From assembly GCA_015657535.1 (NCBI GenBank), contig JADHZB010000694.1, forward strand, positions 36,022-100,021: 64,000 nt of DNA. Reading direction: 5' to 3'. Positions 53,528-64,000 of this stretch are shown here, piece by piece (within the stretch, counting starts at the first letter, position 1; each line of letters opens with the position of its first letter). Both the position numbers and the translations under genes were made by a program. This DNA is from Nephromyces sp. MM_2019. Its lineage: Eukaryota > Apicomplexa > Aconoidasida > Nephromycida. The notes beneath the pieces were generated by a model. That model had not been told where the DNA came from. It worked only from the letters and a program-made list of their open reading frames with translations, and made no database searches.

Positions 53528-56500
53528 ATGGAGGAAGCAGCCCGTTTCCGACGCTATGGGTCATCCCTATCAGATACAGAGTACACGAAGGCGGATTCTA
53601 GGGAACGAACGGCAGCAGAATTGGAAGCTGAAGAAGACGAGGATAACCAGGAATATAAAAACCCCCTACAAGTGCGTAAATCAAGAGCTTTTTCGCGCAG
53701 GACTTTGACAAAAATATCTAAAATAAATGGTTAGTTGGTTTTTCCCTTTTATGCGGGCTATTTCTCAGCTTTTTGAAGGCAATTTAAAAAAGAAGTTTAT
53801 AATATATACACTGATATATTATACCTTGAGATCATAAGCCAGCACCTGCATAGCTTTTACACTAGAAAAAAATTATGCCAAGCCTTATGCAAATTCAACT
53901 TTTAATGAAATGGGTGCTTGAGAAATTTTTTTCGCAATATTCATCAGATACATATTTTTTTTTTATCACAAAGGACTACTAATATTTTTCCTTCAATACA
54001 TAATGAGTATATTATGCCCAAAGATAACTCAACCTTTGGGTTTTTGGGGCTCTGCTAATATATACTTCGTATAAAAAAGTGGTGTAAATTACCGTAGAAT
54101 ATCCTTTGATCAGTTCATAATTGTTTTGAAATCACTCTGCTAATTTTAAATCCTTTTTTTTGTTGAGTTTTAAATGAATAGAAAATTAAAGAATTGAAAA
54201 AGCCACTTTTACGGTTTATGCTAATAGAGGCGTCGGAGGCTCTAAAGCTAGGAGACATGACTGCTAGATACAAGCTAAACAGGGCCGCTAAAAAAAACCA
54301 AAAATCCGAAAATCAGCAGACTAGAGTATGTGGCTTTTCAAATGTGAAAAATTTGTAGCAGTTTTTTCTATGAAAAAGCTTATCAATAGATGGTGCAATT
54401 GATTTTTTTTTTATTTTATCATAGTTATTCGCTGGGAACATTCTGAAGATTGCCTTTTTTTTTTTAATTTCCCGTAATCTTAGAGTAAGATCACGAGAAA
54501 AGAAAGAAAACCATAAAGCTAAAGCAACGGATTAATTTAGTTATTCTGAACAACATGCAAAAACATTACGATTATGATAGTTCAAATTTTAGCAAGCTAA
54601 AAATTGATTGAAAATAACTGAAAATACCCAATCTTTTTTTTGATACCAGTGTTTTATAAAAAAATTTAATTGGAATAATTTTTGTGGAATTTGGAGGGCT
54701 TGCTCACTCTTCCTCAATTTTTCAGTTGTGTTAAGGTTATTATTTGCAGTGTTAAAATAGCCTATTATCTTGAAAAAACTGATAAAAATATATTTGCACT
54801 GTTTAATTTTTTATACTTAAAAAAAATATTTTTATTTTTTAATCCCACCTTAATTGTTTTTATTGCATTGAGGTGCGTTTGATTAAAAATTTGTACAGTG
54901 AGTGAGCTTATGTTTGGCAATTAATGTGATTTAAAAAAAATTATTTTCAGGCTTCACTAATCCAGCTAGTAGGTCAAATAAGGCCCAGTGGCAGAAAAAG
55001 AAATCCTATAACTTTGTTTGACAAAAAAAAGAATCTGTACAATGAGGCAAAGGAAGAGCCTATTTGGAACACTAGGAAATTCGTCATAAATCCGGTTGAT
55101 AAATCGGAAATAGATAGATTTCCAAAAAATGTAACTAGAACAAGCGAATATACGGTGAGGCTCTCAAACAATTTTTTTATTGGGCCATAATAAGTATTTG
55201 AGCAAGACACCGAAATTTATTTAATATCTTATGAACAATTTTATTTAATCCCTTTTTGTCGGTTTTTAATAATTTCAAACAAAAAATAACTTTATTGGTC
55301 AAAATTTTATAGTATGTGTGTGTGTGCTTGTGTGTGGATTTCCGTGAAATTTTACCTGCTAATTGCGTATAACAAAAAAGCATTTTTGCGGGTCTTTTTT
55401 TTCGATTTCACTTTCAACCTTTAGGGTTGCATTGAGGGTAAATATACTCGCACTAAAATACTTGATTACCCTTTTTTTAGTTTGCCAATTTCTGGGTAAA
55501 GAACATTCTAAAACAGTTGAACAGGAAATTTTACTTATGGCTGGCAGCTATGGCAATAATTCAAGCTATTCCAGATTTGAATATTAATAGGAATAGCTCA
55601 TATTCCAGCCTTTTTCAGTTTTTTGCAGGTAAATTTGGTAAAAACTGAAGAGAAATTCAAAGAAAAGGACTCAAAATTATAAAAAAAGTTTTATCAAATA
55701 TTTTGCTGAAAAAAATATTTTAATTAGTAAATTACTTGATTAAAGAGCAAAAAAATTTGAAAAGCATCCAAAGAAACAAAAAGCAGAGAAAAAGACTAAA
55801 AAGAAATCAATTCAATGTTAAAATTAATAGAATTTTATACATTTGTTGTTTTTAGTCGTTATAGTGTGTGGAGTAAAAAATTTAATCGAGGATTTTCAAC
55901 ACAGAAAAGAAGATGATCTTATTAATTATCGCTGTTGTCACATAATTGATGGCAGAAAACCCCAAATATGTGCAAAATATTGGAAAGATATTGGAGTGAG
56001 TTATTTTTTAAAACGCAAAAAAAAAATTGAAAAGCAACTAAAAAATTCACACTAAATATTGAATAAGGAAAATCCTAATTTAGCATCACTAAAATCTTTA
56101 AAGAGCTGGAAATATATGCTGAAATGAAAACATATTTAATTGATCAACTTATAAAATTTTGTTTTCCAAATTTAAAATCTTCAAACTCAAAAAATACTCT
56201 TGTAATTTACGTTTATAAACTAAAAAAGGCTCTTCAGTAATTTAAAACAATTTTCTTTGGGGCATAAATTTGAATATTTGTAATTGAGTGTTAGTAGAAT
56301 TTTAGATATTGAGCGAGTCGCTTTCTAAGCAAATGAAATTTATTTTTGCTAATTTCGTACAAAAATATTGAAAAATTATCTAGCAAAAAATGAAATTAAA
56401 TTCATTAATTAAATAGGTTTTATATATTTAAAAAAGACCTTATATTTTCGTTTAAAAACGCTATTCAGCTGATGGAAATTTTTTAAATAATTAAATTAGG

Positions 56501-59500
56501 CAGATTTATTTTAAGTATTTAATTTGAAGGAGAAATTTGATTTCAACTCGGAATATCATGCTTTTCTACATGGACAGACTGAGTGAATAATTAAAAGAAT
56601 GTTTAGAAATATTGAAATTAAAAAAAAAATTAGTGTTGTGCCTTCACTAGGTTGGACAAATTTTATATGTTTGTGCTGGAGAGGAGTTTCCAGCGGATTC
56701 CATCTTGGTAGGAAGCTCAAACTCTGATGGAACGGCTTATGCTGATACTTCTAAAATAAATGGAATTACTTATCTTACGACGAAGCATTCTGTCAAGGAA
56801 ACAAAAAGTACGTAATTTAAAAAACTCTGAAATTATGGTTGAAGATAATGTGGGTTTTTTGAAGAGTTAATTTTTACAAAAATTGCTTTAACTTTAACAA
56901 AAAAACCGAAAACTCTGCTTGCTATAAAAACAAAAATTATTTTAAAAAACATTTCATGTATAGACAAAATGAAGGCCCAACCTAGTGCAAATTTTTCCTT
57001 TTTTTTGGTAAAAATCTTGGGTAAACAGCAATTTTATCCTTAAAAAATATTGCAAAAATTCCATGTAATTAAAAAAAATATTAAATTGCGTTTAATTAAA
57101 AAGTAATCAGAAAACTTTTTATCCAACAAAATATTAAAAAAATCTTTAAAAAATGTAAAATTCACAAAAATTCTGAAAAATAGCAAATTAGCAGTCTAAG
57201 CGTCACAAAAACACCTCTGTATTTAGCAACACAAGCTACAGAATAATAATTTAGTGTTATAAGCCTGGGTATGACTCAATATCCAAGATTTTGTTTTTAA
57301 TTTACGTTGAAAATTTTGCAAGAAATTCTATCTCATTCCTCTTAGTATCAAAGGTTTTTAGAAATTTTCCTCAACTAGAAATATTTTTGCCGCCCAAAAA
57401 ATTCAATTTTTTTGTATTTTAAAAAAAGAAAATGCAAAGAGAAAAAAAAAATTTTAGAGCTTTTAAGCAGGAAATTGAAAATCAAACCTTTTTTTAAATT
57501 TGTATAGGTGAAGTCAATTTTACTTCAATATCTGCCATAAGAGGAAGAATAACTTGTAGGCAACCGGATGCCCAATTGGAAACTTTTGAAGGAAATTTTA
57601 AGCTTGATGCGTATCCTAGAGCTTCTGGGCTGACTTTTAAAAACTTTATTCACAAGGGTAGGTTTTAGAAAGCTCATAAAAAGTTTTTTTAGAATTTGAA
57701 TTGAACTTCACGAATTGAATAGTTAAAATATTTTTTATTGCAAATTAGAAGCTTAAAAATTCCAATTAAAAAAAATTTAATTTTTGTGAAGCTTTCCGGG
57801 ATATATTTAAAATTATCATTTTTATGCTAAAAAAATCAAAGCTCTGGAGAAGAGAAAATATTTTATTACTATTTCATCAGTATGATTGAAAAATTGAATA
57901 CAAAAGACTGTAGATGCTTAGATTCGCCTTTAAAAATAAGAGCGTTATTTAGTCTGCTGGTTTTGATATATTTTTGCAGTGAAGTGTTTGCTAATAAGCT
58001 GCTGTAAAGCTGAGAGTTCTGAGGTTTAAATTTTGAGGAAATTCAGTTTTTGAAGAAAATTTTTTGCAATTTTTTGCAATTTTTTCATCGTGTTTTGAAG
58101 AGAGTTAATGCATATAAAATCAAAGACTTTTAGTGGCTTCATATTAAATAGGCACCATACTGAGGAACACTAATTGGGTGTATGCCATTGTTGTTTATGC
58201 TGGAGGCGAAACGAAAATAGCTCAGGCAGAAAAAGTCTGGAAAAACACCAAGATTAGCAGCACAGAGAAAGGCTTAAACTTTACTCTTTCGATTCTTTTG
58301 ACTATAACGCTAATTTACTCTTTGGTACGAAAAAATTTAAACACAAGCATTTAAAGGGTAGAATAAATATTGTGTGTCTTTGTGTGTCTTTGTGTGTGTC
58401 TTTGTGTTTGTGTCTTTGTGTTTGTGTCTTTGTGTTTGTGTCTTTGTGTTTGTGTCTTTGTGTTTGTGTCTTTGTGTGTGTCTTTGTGTGTGTGTGTCTT
58501 TGTGTGTGTTTGTGTGTGTTTGTGTGTGTCTTTGTGTGTCTTTGTGTGTGTCTTTGTGTGTCTTTGTGTGTGTTTGTGTGTGTCTTTGTGTGTCTTTGTG
58601 TGTGTGTTTGTGTCTTTGTGTGTGTGTGTCTTTGTGTGTGTGTTTGTGTCTTTGTCTTTGTGTCTTTGTGTTTGTGTGTCTTTGTGTGTGTGTTTGTGTC
58701 TTTGTGTCTTTGTGTCTTTGTGTCTTTGTGTCTTTGTGTGTGTGTGTCTTTGTGTGTGTGTGTCTTTGTGTGTGTGTATGAGTAAGTTTGCAAAGGATTA
58801 GTAAAAATTAAAGGCTTTTTGTGGCTGTGGTGAGCAGTATATATCTTCAGTGTGAGGCAAATCCATTTTTTTATTCTTGGCATAAAATGGCTAGTTTTTG
58901 TTTTCATCATAGCAAATGAAGCTATAAATAGATATATATGATTTTCATTTAAAAAAAGCAACTATAGATGCAGGTGGCTATATTTATACTTTATTTTTAG
59001 TGTCTTGAGAAATTTGCTTAATAAACGTATTTTTCAGGGGCTAAAGCAGAGTTTTTTTTCAAACTTTTTTTTTGCTTTTGTAATAAAATATTTGGTGAAT
59101 TTGAAAGCGTGAGAGCAAGTTTTTATGTAAAATAGTACGCATTTGTGATAAGTTGGAATTTTTGTTATTCAGGTTTCCATAATTTTGTGGAGTATTTGGA
59201 CCACTTCAGAGGATAAAAACAGTGTATTTTGGTTGCTTGATAGCAATTGGAATGCTAGTGGTACTGGAAGAAAAAGATTAATTTTTTTAGAGTTTCTTCA
59301 AAAAATTAAAAAAAAAAAATAATAAAGAGACACACCAGCAAAATAGAATATTTAATTTCACACACTAAAATTAAAGTGTTCATCAATTTTACACAGAAAA
59401 AAAAAGCTTCTAATCTCCAAACTATTTGATTTGCTATTTTAGGAGGACTTATAACTGTTGGATTGAGTTTTTTTGTTGCTTATGGCTCTCTACTTCCAGC

Positions 59501-62500
59501 AACAATTTATCTAGTAACTGATGTGTTTCATATAATGCAATATATATATCTAAGTAAGTGATTATATATTTTTTTTTTTTTGTGAAAAATTTGGTACACT
59601 GGGCCAAAAATGCCATGATTGAACAGAAGTAACATTAAAAAACAATGTGCTAAAAATAAATTTAATTTTTAGTCATTTTGTTGCTTAAAGTTTGCCTTTA
59701 AAATAAAAAAAGTATAAATGCAGAAAATTAATTTTTATGTTAAATATTTTGAAGATTAAAACAATTATTTACGCTTACAAAAAAGATACAAAAATTGGCT
59801 TTAAAAAGTGGGTTTTTTAGCATTTAATTTTTGAGAAAAATTTTAAATTAAAAAAGGTTATTATAGTTTAATTTCATGATAAAAATCCGATTTTTGAAAT
59901 ATGAAAACATCATTTACTTGAGGATCACACAGCGAATCAAAAAGAACTAAAAGCAGCAGTTTAGTCTTAAAGATTTTTAAGTTGAAAAGCTTGTTAAAAC
60001 CTATTTTTTAAAGCTAATACCTAGGCTTAACGCGGTTTTTTTTTTTTTATTTTATTGAGAATAATTTTATGTGCTGAAATAAGAAAAAAAGGCTGATCTT
60101 TATTTCGAATAATATACTAGTTGATTAAATATATAAATAGGAAAAAATAGGGAATTTGAAAAAAAAATTTCACTTTGAAAAATTGGTGTGTTAAGGCATT
60201 CGTTAAAAGAGGCTTAAATATTGGCGTGTTTGCCAAGTTAACAGCTTTTTTTGTATGTTTATTTCTGGATTAGGGGGAAAAAAATTTATTTTTTTGTCTT
60301 CAAGTTGTTGGTGAATAGAGCAATCAAGATTTTAAGAAAAAAAAAAAAAAATATATAGACACAGAAATAATTTAAAAGTATATTATAAATGTTATATCTT
60401 CATGCTTTTAAAAGCTTCAGATCTAAGCAAAATTGAAATTTTTCTTTGAGATGTTCTCATATGGACTTGTTTACGTAGTGGAGGTGTAATAGCATCTCTG
60501 TATTGTTGAGTAAAAAAATCACTCAAAAAGCAGATTTGCTTCATACCTTTTTTCCTTGTGGTTTTAGAGATATATGTGGTGCTATTTTTTTTTTTTTGCA
60601 TTTACTCTAAAATTTTAAAGCGTTCAAAATAAAGAGCTTTAAATGAGAAGTTATCTGTAAAAATATATGTTTTTATCTTTTTTCAAAATATTAATGTTTT
60701 TATGAGTAAAAATTTCAAAAAAGACGATTTTATACAAATATATTATGAAATAAAATGAATTAAAAAACTTTTTTAAAAACTGAAATTATGCAAATAATGA
60801 AGATAAAATTAGAATTAAAAAATAAAAAAACTATTAAAGTGCCAAGCAAAGGGATTTTTACACGAATTTTAAAAGAAATATATTTACCTCTGCAAATAAT
60901 ATATTTTATAAAATAAATTTGATATCCCTTAATACTTCAAAGGCTACTATTTAAATATAAAAATAATTTATTTGTTTTTAGAACAAAATTTAAGCATGGC
61001 AAAACAAACAACAACAGATTATCTGGTTCCTTTTAATAAAAATATGAGTTTGAACGACTCAATAGGAGAAGTGGATTATATTTTTATGGATAAAACCGGG
61101 ACACTCACAAAAAATTTAATGAAATTTACATGTTGCTCTATTAATGGAAGGCTCTACGGAGGAAGAAAGCGATGGACTACAAAAGTCTCTCAAATGAGTA
61201 GTCTAAACATGATGGTATAAAAAAATTTAAGAGAAATAAATTTTTTTTTAATTTTTATTTTGTTAATTTGGCATTTTAATTAGGAAAGTTTGCAAGGAAA
61301 TTGCAGTAGAGTGTTTTATAATTAAGTCAAGCTGCTAGAGTTAAGCGAAAGATCCTTGAAGAGGGGGTTAAAAAGAGATTTTCATGCAAAAAATGAGACC
61401 CTCTTTTGAATTTTTTTTTTTTAAAGAATCGGCTATTTATTAAGCATTCCCAAAGCAATTTTACTGGCAAAAAAAGTGGATGCTTTTAAACGTTTTTAAA
61501 CCTTTTTAATACGCGTTTTAAGACTCTTTAATTTTAGTTTTTACATGCTTTATTGATTTTGTTTTTATAGACTGTCAAAAAATACAAATAAATCCTTAAA
61601 TACTGCAAAAAAAAAAACCCATCTTTACAAAAGCATTTCAAAAGGTTGATACTATATTAAATCAAGATTGCATATTTAATGTTAACTGGCTAACTAAAAT
61701 TTTTAACAAAAGAGCTACTGGAATAAAAAGAGGTTTTAGCATAAAATGATAGTTTTTGCCGTTTTCTTTTTGTTTTTGAAAGTCAAGTTATAATGATAAT
61801 ATTTTTATTTAGTTTGTTGAAAAACTTTATGCTATTTTCAATCTGTTTTTTCTGTTTGTTTTCACCTGTTTAAATGCTAATTCCATATATAATAAGAAAT
61901 TTTAAAACTTTAAAAAACATTTGTTTTTTCTGTTTGTTTTCACCTGTTTAAATGCTAATTCCATATATAATAAGAAATTTTAAAACTTTAAAAAACATTT
62001 GTTTTTTCCGTTTGTTTTTACCTGTTTAAATGCTAATTCCATATATAATAAGAAATTTTAAAACTTTAAAAAACATTTGTTTTTTCTCAGAATCTAAATG
62101 CCAGTAGCATTCTTGAGGATAACTTAACTTTTTCGCAGGGGCTATCTCATTCATATCTTAATCGAGGTATAAATTAAAAGATATGAAGCTTGTTTTGTAA
62201 GTTATACCATTCAAAAGAATGTCTGCATCAAAAATTCTTTATTTTTTTATAAAGAAAAAGTAGTTTAAAATTTCAAATCGTATGAAGATGATTTTTTTTT
62301 TTGATAAAAAACCCCCTTTTTTTCAGGTCTTTCGAATTATGTCAAACAAGGTTTGGAAGCTGAGTCAACAATAAAAGAAAACAAGTCTCTGTTTAGTTTT
62401 CGAGATTCCAGAGGACGCAAGTTTTCTCTTACCAGAGAAGCTCACAAATTTATAACCTCACAGACACATTCTGCAATAAAACGCTTTCCTGAGGAAAATT

Positions 62501-62574
62501 CAATATTTGGAAAATTGCCATTAGGTAGTTTTAGTTGGTTATATTGTAAGACTAATCTAAAACCTCTTGATTAT

Positions 62575-62606
<32 letters not shown>

Positions 62607-64000
62607 GAGAAAATTTGGGGTTGTAATGAGAGAATTTGAGTTTAATAAAAGGAAAATCAAAACGCCTATTTCAACTTGAGTGACGAAGGATTTTTGAAGA
62701 GCTTAAAAAATTGGATATTTTAACGATAATTTCTGATATTTTCTGGGCTTTTTATGTGCTTATTGAGGAAATTTAAAGAAATGTGATGACAGCAAAGAAT
62801 TGGCTTTCTTATTTTCTGTAATTAAATAAATATTAATTAAGAAGAAAACAAATTTGAAGGCCCTTTAAAATAAAATTTTGCCTTTATTTTTTCGCAGATT
62901 TTTTAGAGAGCAGATGTATATCTGATGAAGATATTCGGTCTATAGAATCCTCAAAGTATTTTCCTGCTGATGATTTAATGCTACCTATGGAGGCATCCCG
63001 GGAAACCACTTTGGTTTTGGATGACTTTGAGCAAATTGATTTGCTAAGTTTTGTTCCTAAGAAAGAAAAATCTATTTCTGAAGGTATTGAGCAAAATCAC
63101 TTAGTTTATTTAGCAGAAGTGCAATTAATTGAATATTTTTAATGTAAATGATAAGTAAAAAATTATTAAATAGATGATGAAAAAACTCAGTGTATTTTAG
63201 AGGTTTTTTGCTGCTAATTAAACATTTTTTAAATGAGAAAAAAAGATTATAATTCACACATAATATTCACTGCTTTTTAAACAATTTTAAATAAAGAAAA
63301 GTAACAATTTATAAAAATATGCCTATATATATATATTATTGCTTAGACTCAGCTTTGGGCTCAAGGGATTTTTCTAGAAAAAGCAAAAAAAAAGTAACCA
63401 TATCTGGTAAGTCTCTAACTAGCTGCAAAAAAATAAATTTAATATTTTAGCCTTTTCTTCTATGTTTTAAAGCCAAAAAAAATAATGAAATCTAGCAAAT
63501 ACAGTTTAATTTAGGTGTTTTTGCCTAGAGTATCATATGTAAATAGCATGCTTCTATAATGTTTTTCTTCCAAATGTTTTGCATTTTCATGCCTGAAATT
63601 GACTTTCTTTTTAATCTTCAAAACAACATGAGGCACACTGTTTTTCTCAGCCTGGCCTACTACAAAAAGCAGCCTGCTTTGCAAAAATTGATTTATTTTA
63701 TCTTCAAAAAAAAAGCATCAACTTTACAGTTTAATCTGATTTTTTTCTCTTAATTTTTTCGAAATATTCAACACATTTTTTTTATGCACACGATTTATCG
63801 TGCTAACAACAAAACTTCAACTGCGCAAAATTGCCTTTAATAATTACGAAATGCATTTCAAAGTTTCTTTACTTTAAGAGTCTTTTTATATTTAAACTAA
63901 AAAACGCTTTGCTGCGGATAATTTAAACCTTCCAAGCAATCTGAAAGATTTATTAAAAAACCAAACGTTTTTCGTTTCTATTTCTCCTGTTTTCTCTCTC
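53528..64000 (+). CDS. P4-type ATPase (phospholipid flippase-like), 3' end beyond window
   Basis: Fourteen exons: 53528-53729, 54970-55154 (or from 54951), 55481-55628, 55856-55995, 56651-56807, 57508-57657, 58152-58324, 59173-59260, 59443-59553, 60982-61214, 62091-62166, 62327-62524, 62898-63083, 63347-63406; then a donor at 63407 and intron to the window edge. An acidic N-terminal extension precedes the P4 signature [12 protein letters not shown], first membrane segment [20 protein letters not shown], actuator-domain blocks ([53 protein letters not shown]), [20 protein letters not shown], membrane segment 4 with LLPATIYL, and the phosphorylation motif DKTGTLT (Asp at 61089). The usual DGET is NGIT. 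After DKTGTLT comes a long Ser/Glu-rich insert (from 62091). The remaining N-domain, P-domain and C-terminal membrane segments are outside. The family moves phospholipids between membrane leaflets; in alveolates related domains are fused to guanylyl cyclases. Confidence 0.9.
58370..58790. repeat. TGTGTCTTTG composite minisatellite
   Basis: About 420 bases made only of (TG)n and CTTTG blocks, open in all three plus frames and one minus frame because it lacks stop codons. It sits in the flippase-like intron 58325-59172. The long Cys/Val/Phe or Thr/His/Lys open frames over it are artefacts of composition. Confidence 0.95.
61844..62090. repeat. 78-bp tandem repeat, three copies plus a partial, ending at a splice acceptor
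   Basis: Units start at 61844, 61922 and 62000 with only one or two substitutions, and a partial fourth starts at 62078. Each begins TGTTTTTTCTG; the partial fourth copy reads TGTTTTTTCTCAG and forms the polypyrimidine tract and acceptor of the exon at 62091. Confidence 0.92.
62577..62606. repeat. (TG)n microsatellite
   Basis: An uninterrupted run of about 15 TG units, in the flippase-like intron 62525-62897, 50 bases after the donor. Confidence 0.95.

Noticed and set aside
54951..55020. Possible frameshift at the start of flippase exon 2 (two competing frames, A8 homopolymer)
   Set aside because: Use of the acceptor ending at 54969, or a different exon 1 donor, restores phase without assuming an error; left as an ambiguous boundary.
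58302..58961. Long open frames over the TG/CTTTG array (Thr/His/Lys-rich on minus, Cys/Val/Phe-rich on plus)
   Set aside because: The repeat simply lacks stop codons; the array is inside an intron of a well-supported gene.
61941..62090. Periodic 78-bp array as a CRISPR
   Set aside because: Units are contiguous, without unique spacers, and lie in a eukaryotic intron.

Overview
The window is nuclear DNA of a unicellular eukaryote. Nearly every recognisable gene is cut into short exons with GT-AG introns, and none of the operon or ribosome-site organisation of bacteria is present. A PKA catalytic subunit, a complete spliceosomal SF3A3/Prp9, a P4-ATPase with a degenerate actuator motif and a large low-complexity protein with a possible AP2-like segment fit an alveolate, most likely an apicomplexan relative. 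That placement is an inference: no rRNA, organellar or marker sequence is in the window. Gene models were built by hand from family similarity, splice consensus and codon-phase agreement across introns, so individual boundaries may be off by a few bases.

Layout: 1-3788, no gene I can support. 3789-~9985 (possibly to ~10960), minus strand: a large alpha-helical, armadillo/HEAT-like protein with at least 27 exons and introns mostly near 60 nt. 12765-15320, plus: PKA catalytic subunit, seven exons. 15832-17435 or beyond, minus: an unidentified hydrophobic, helix-rich protein, tail-to-tail with PKA. 18907-29015, minus: SF3A3/Prp9 in twelve exons with introns of about 420-1210 nt. 29016-30950: repeats and no clear gene. 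33008-34492 (perhaps down to ~30950), minus: a probable non-canonical poly(A) polymerase/terminal uridylyltransferase-like gene. 34493-39683: AT-rich, repeat-laden and without a supported gene. 39684-45434, minus: a 1240-residue protein in four exons, candidate ApiAP2-type regulator. 50972-51659 and leftward, minus: 5' part of an unidentified gene. 53528-63406 and past the right edge, plus: P4-type ATPase (flippase-like) in at least fourteen exons.

The genes form no pathway cluster. PKA and the flippase-like gene could both belong to cyclic-nucleotide signalling if the latter is the N-terminal half of an alveolate flippase-guanylyl cyclase fusion. That is the most interesting hypothesis here, but the cyclase half would lie outside the window. 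Intron size is strikingly gene-specific (about 60 nt in the left-hand gene, several hundred to over a thousand in SF3A3 and the flippase). In two places tandem repeats in an intron end with copies of splice-acceptor-like sequence close to the true acceptor.
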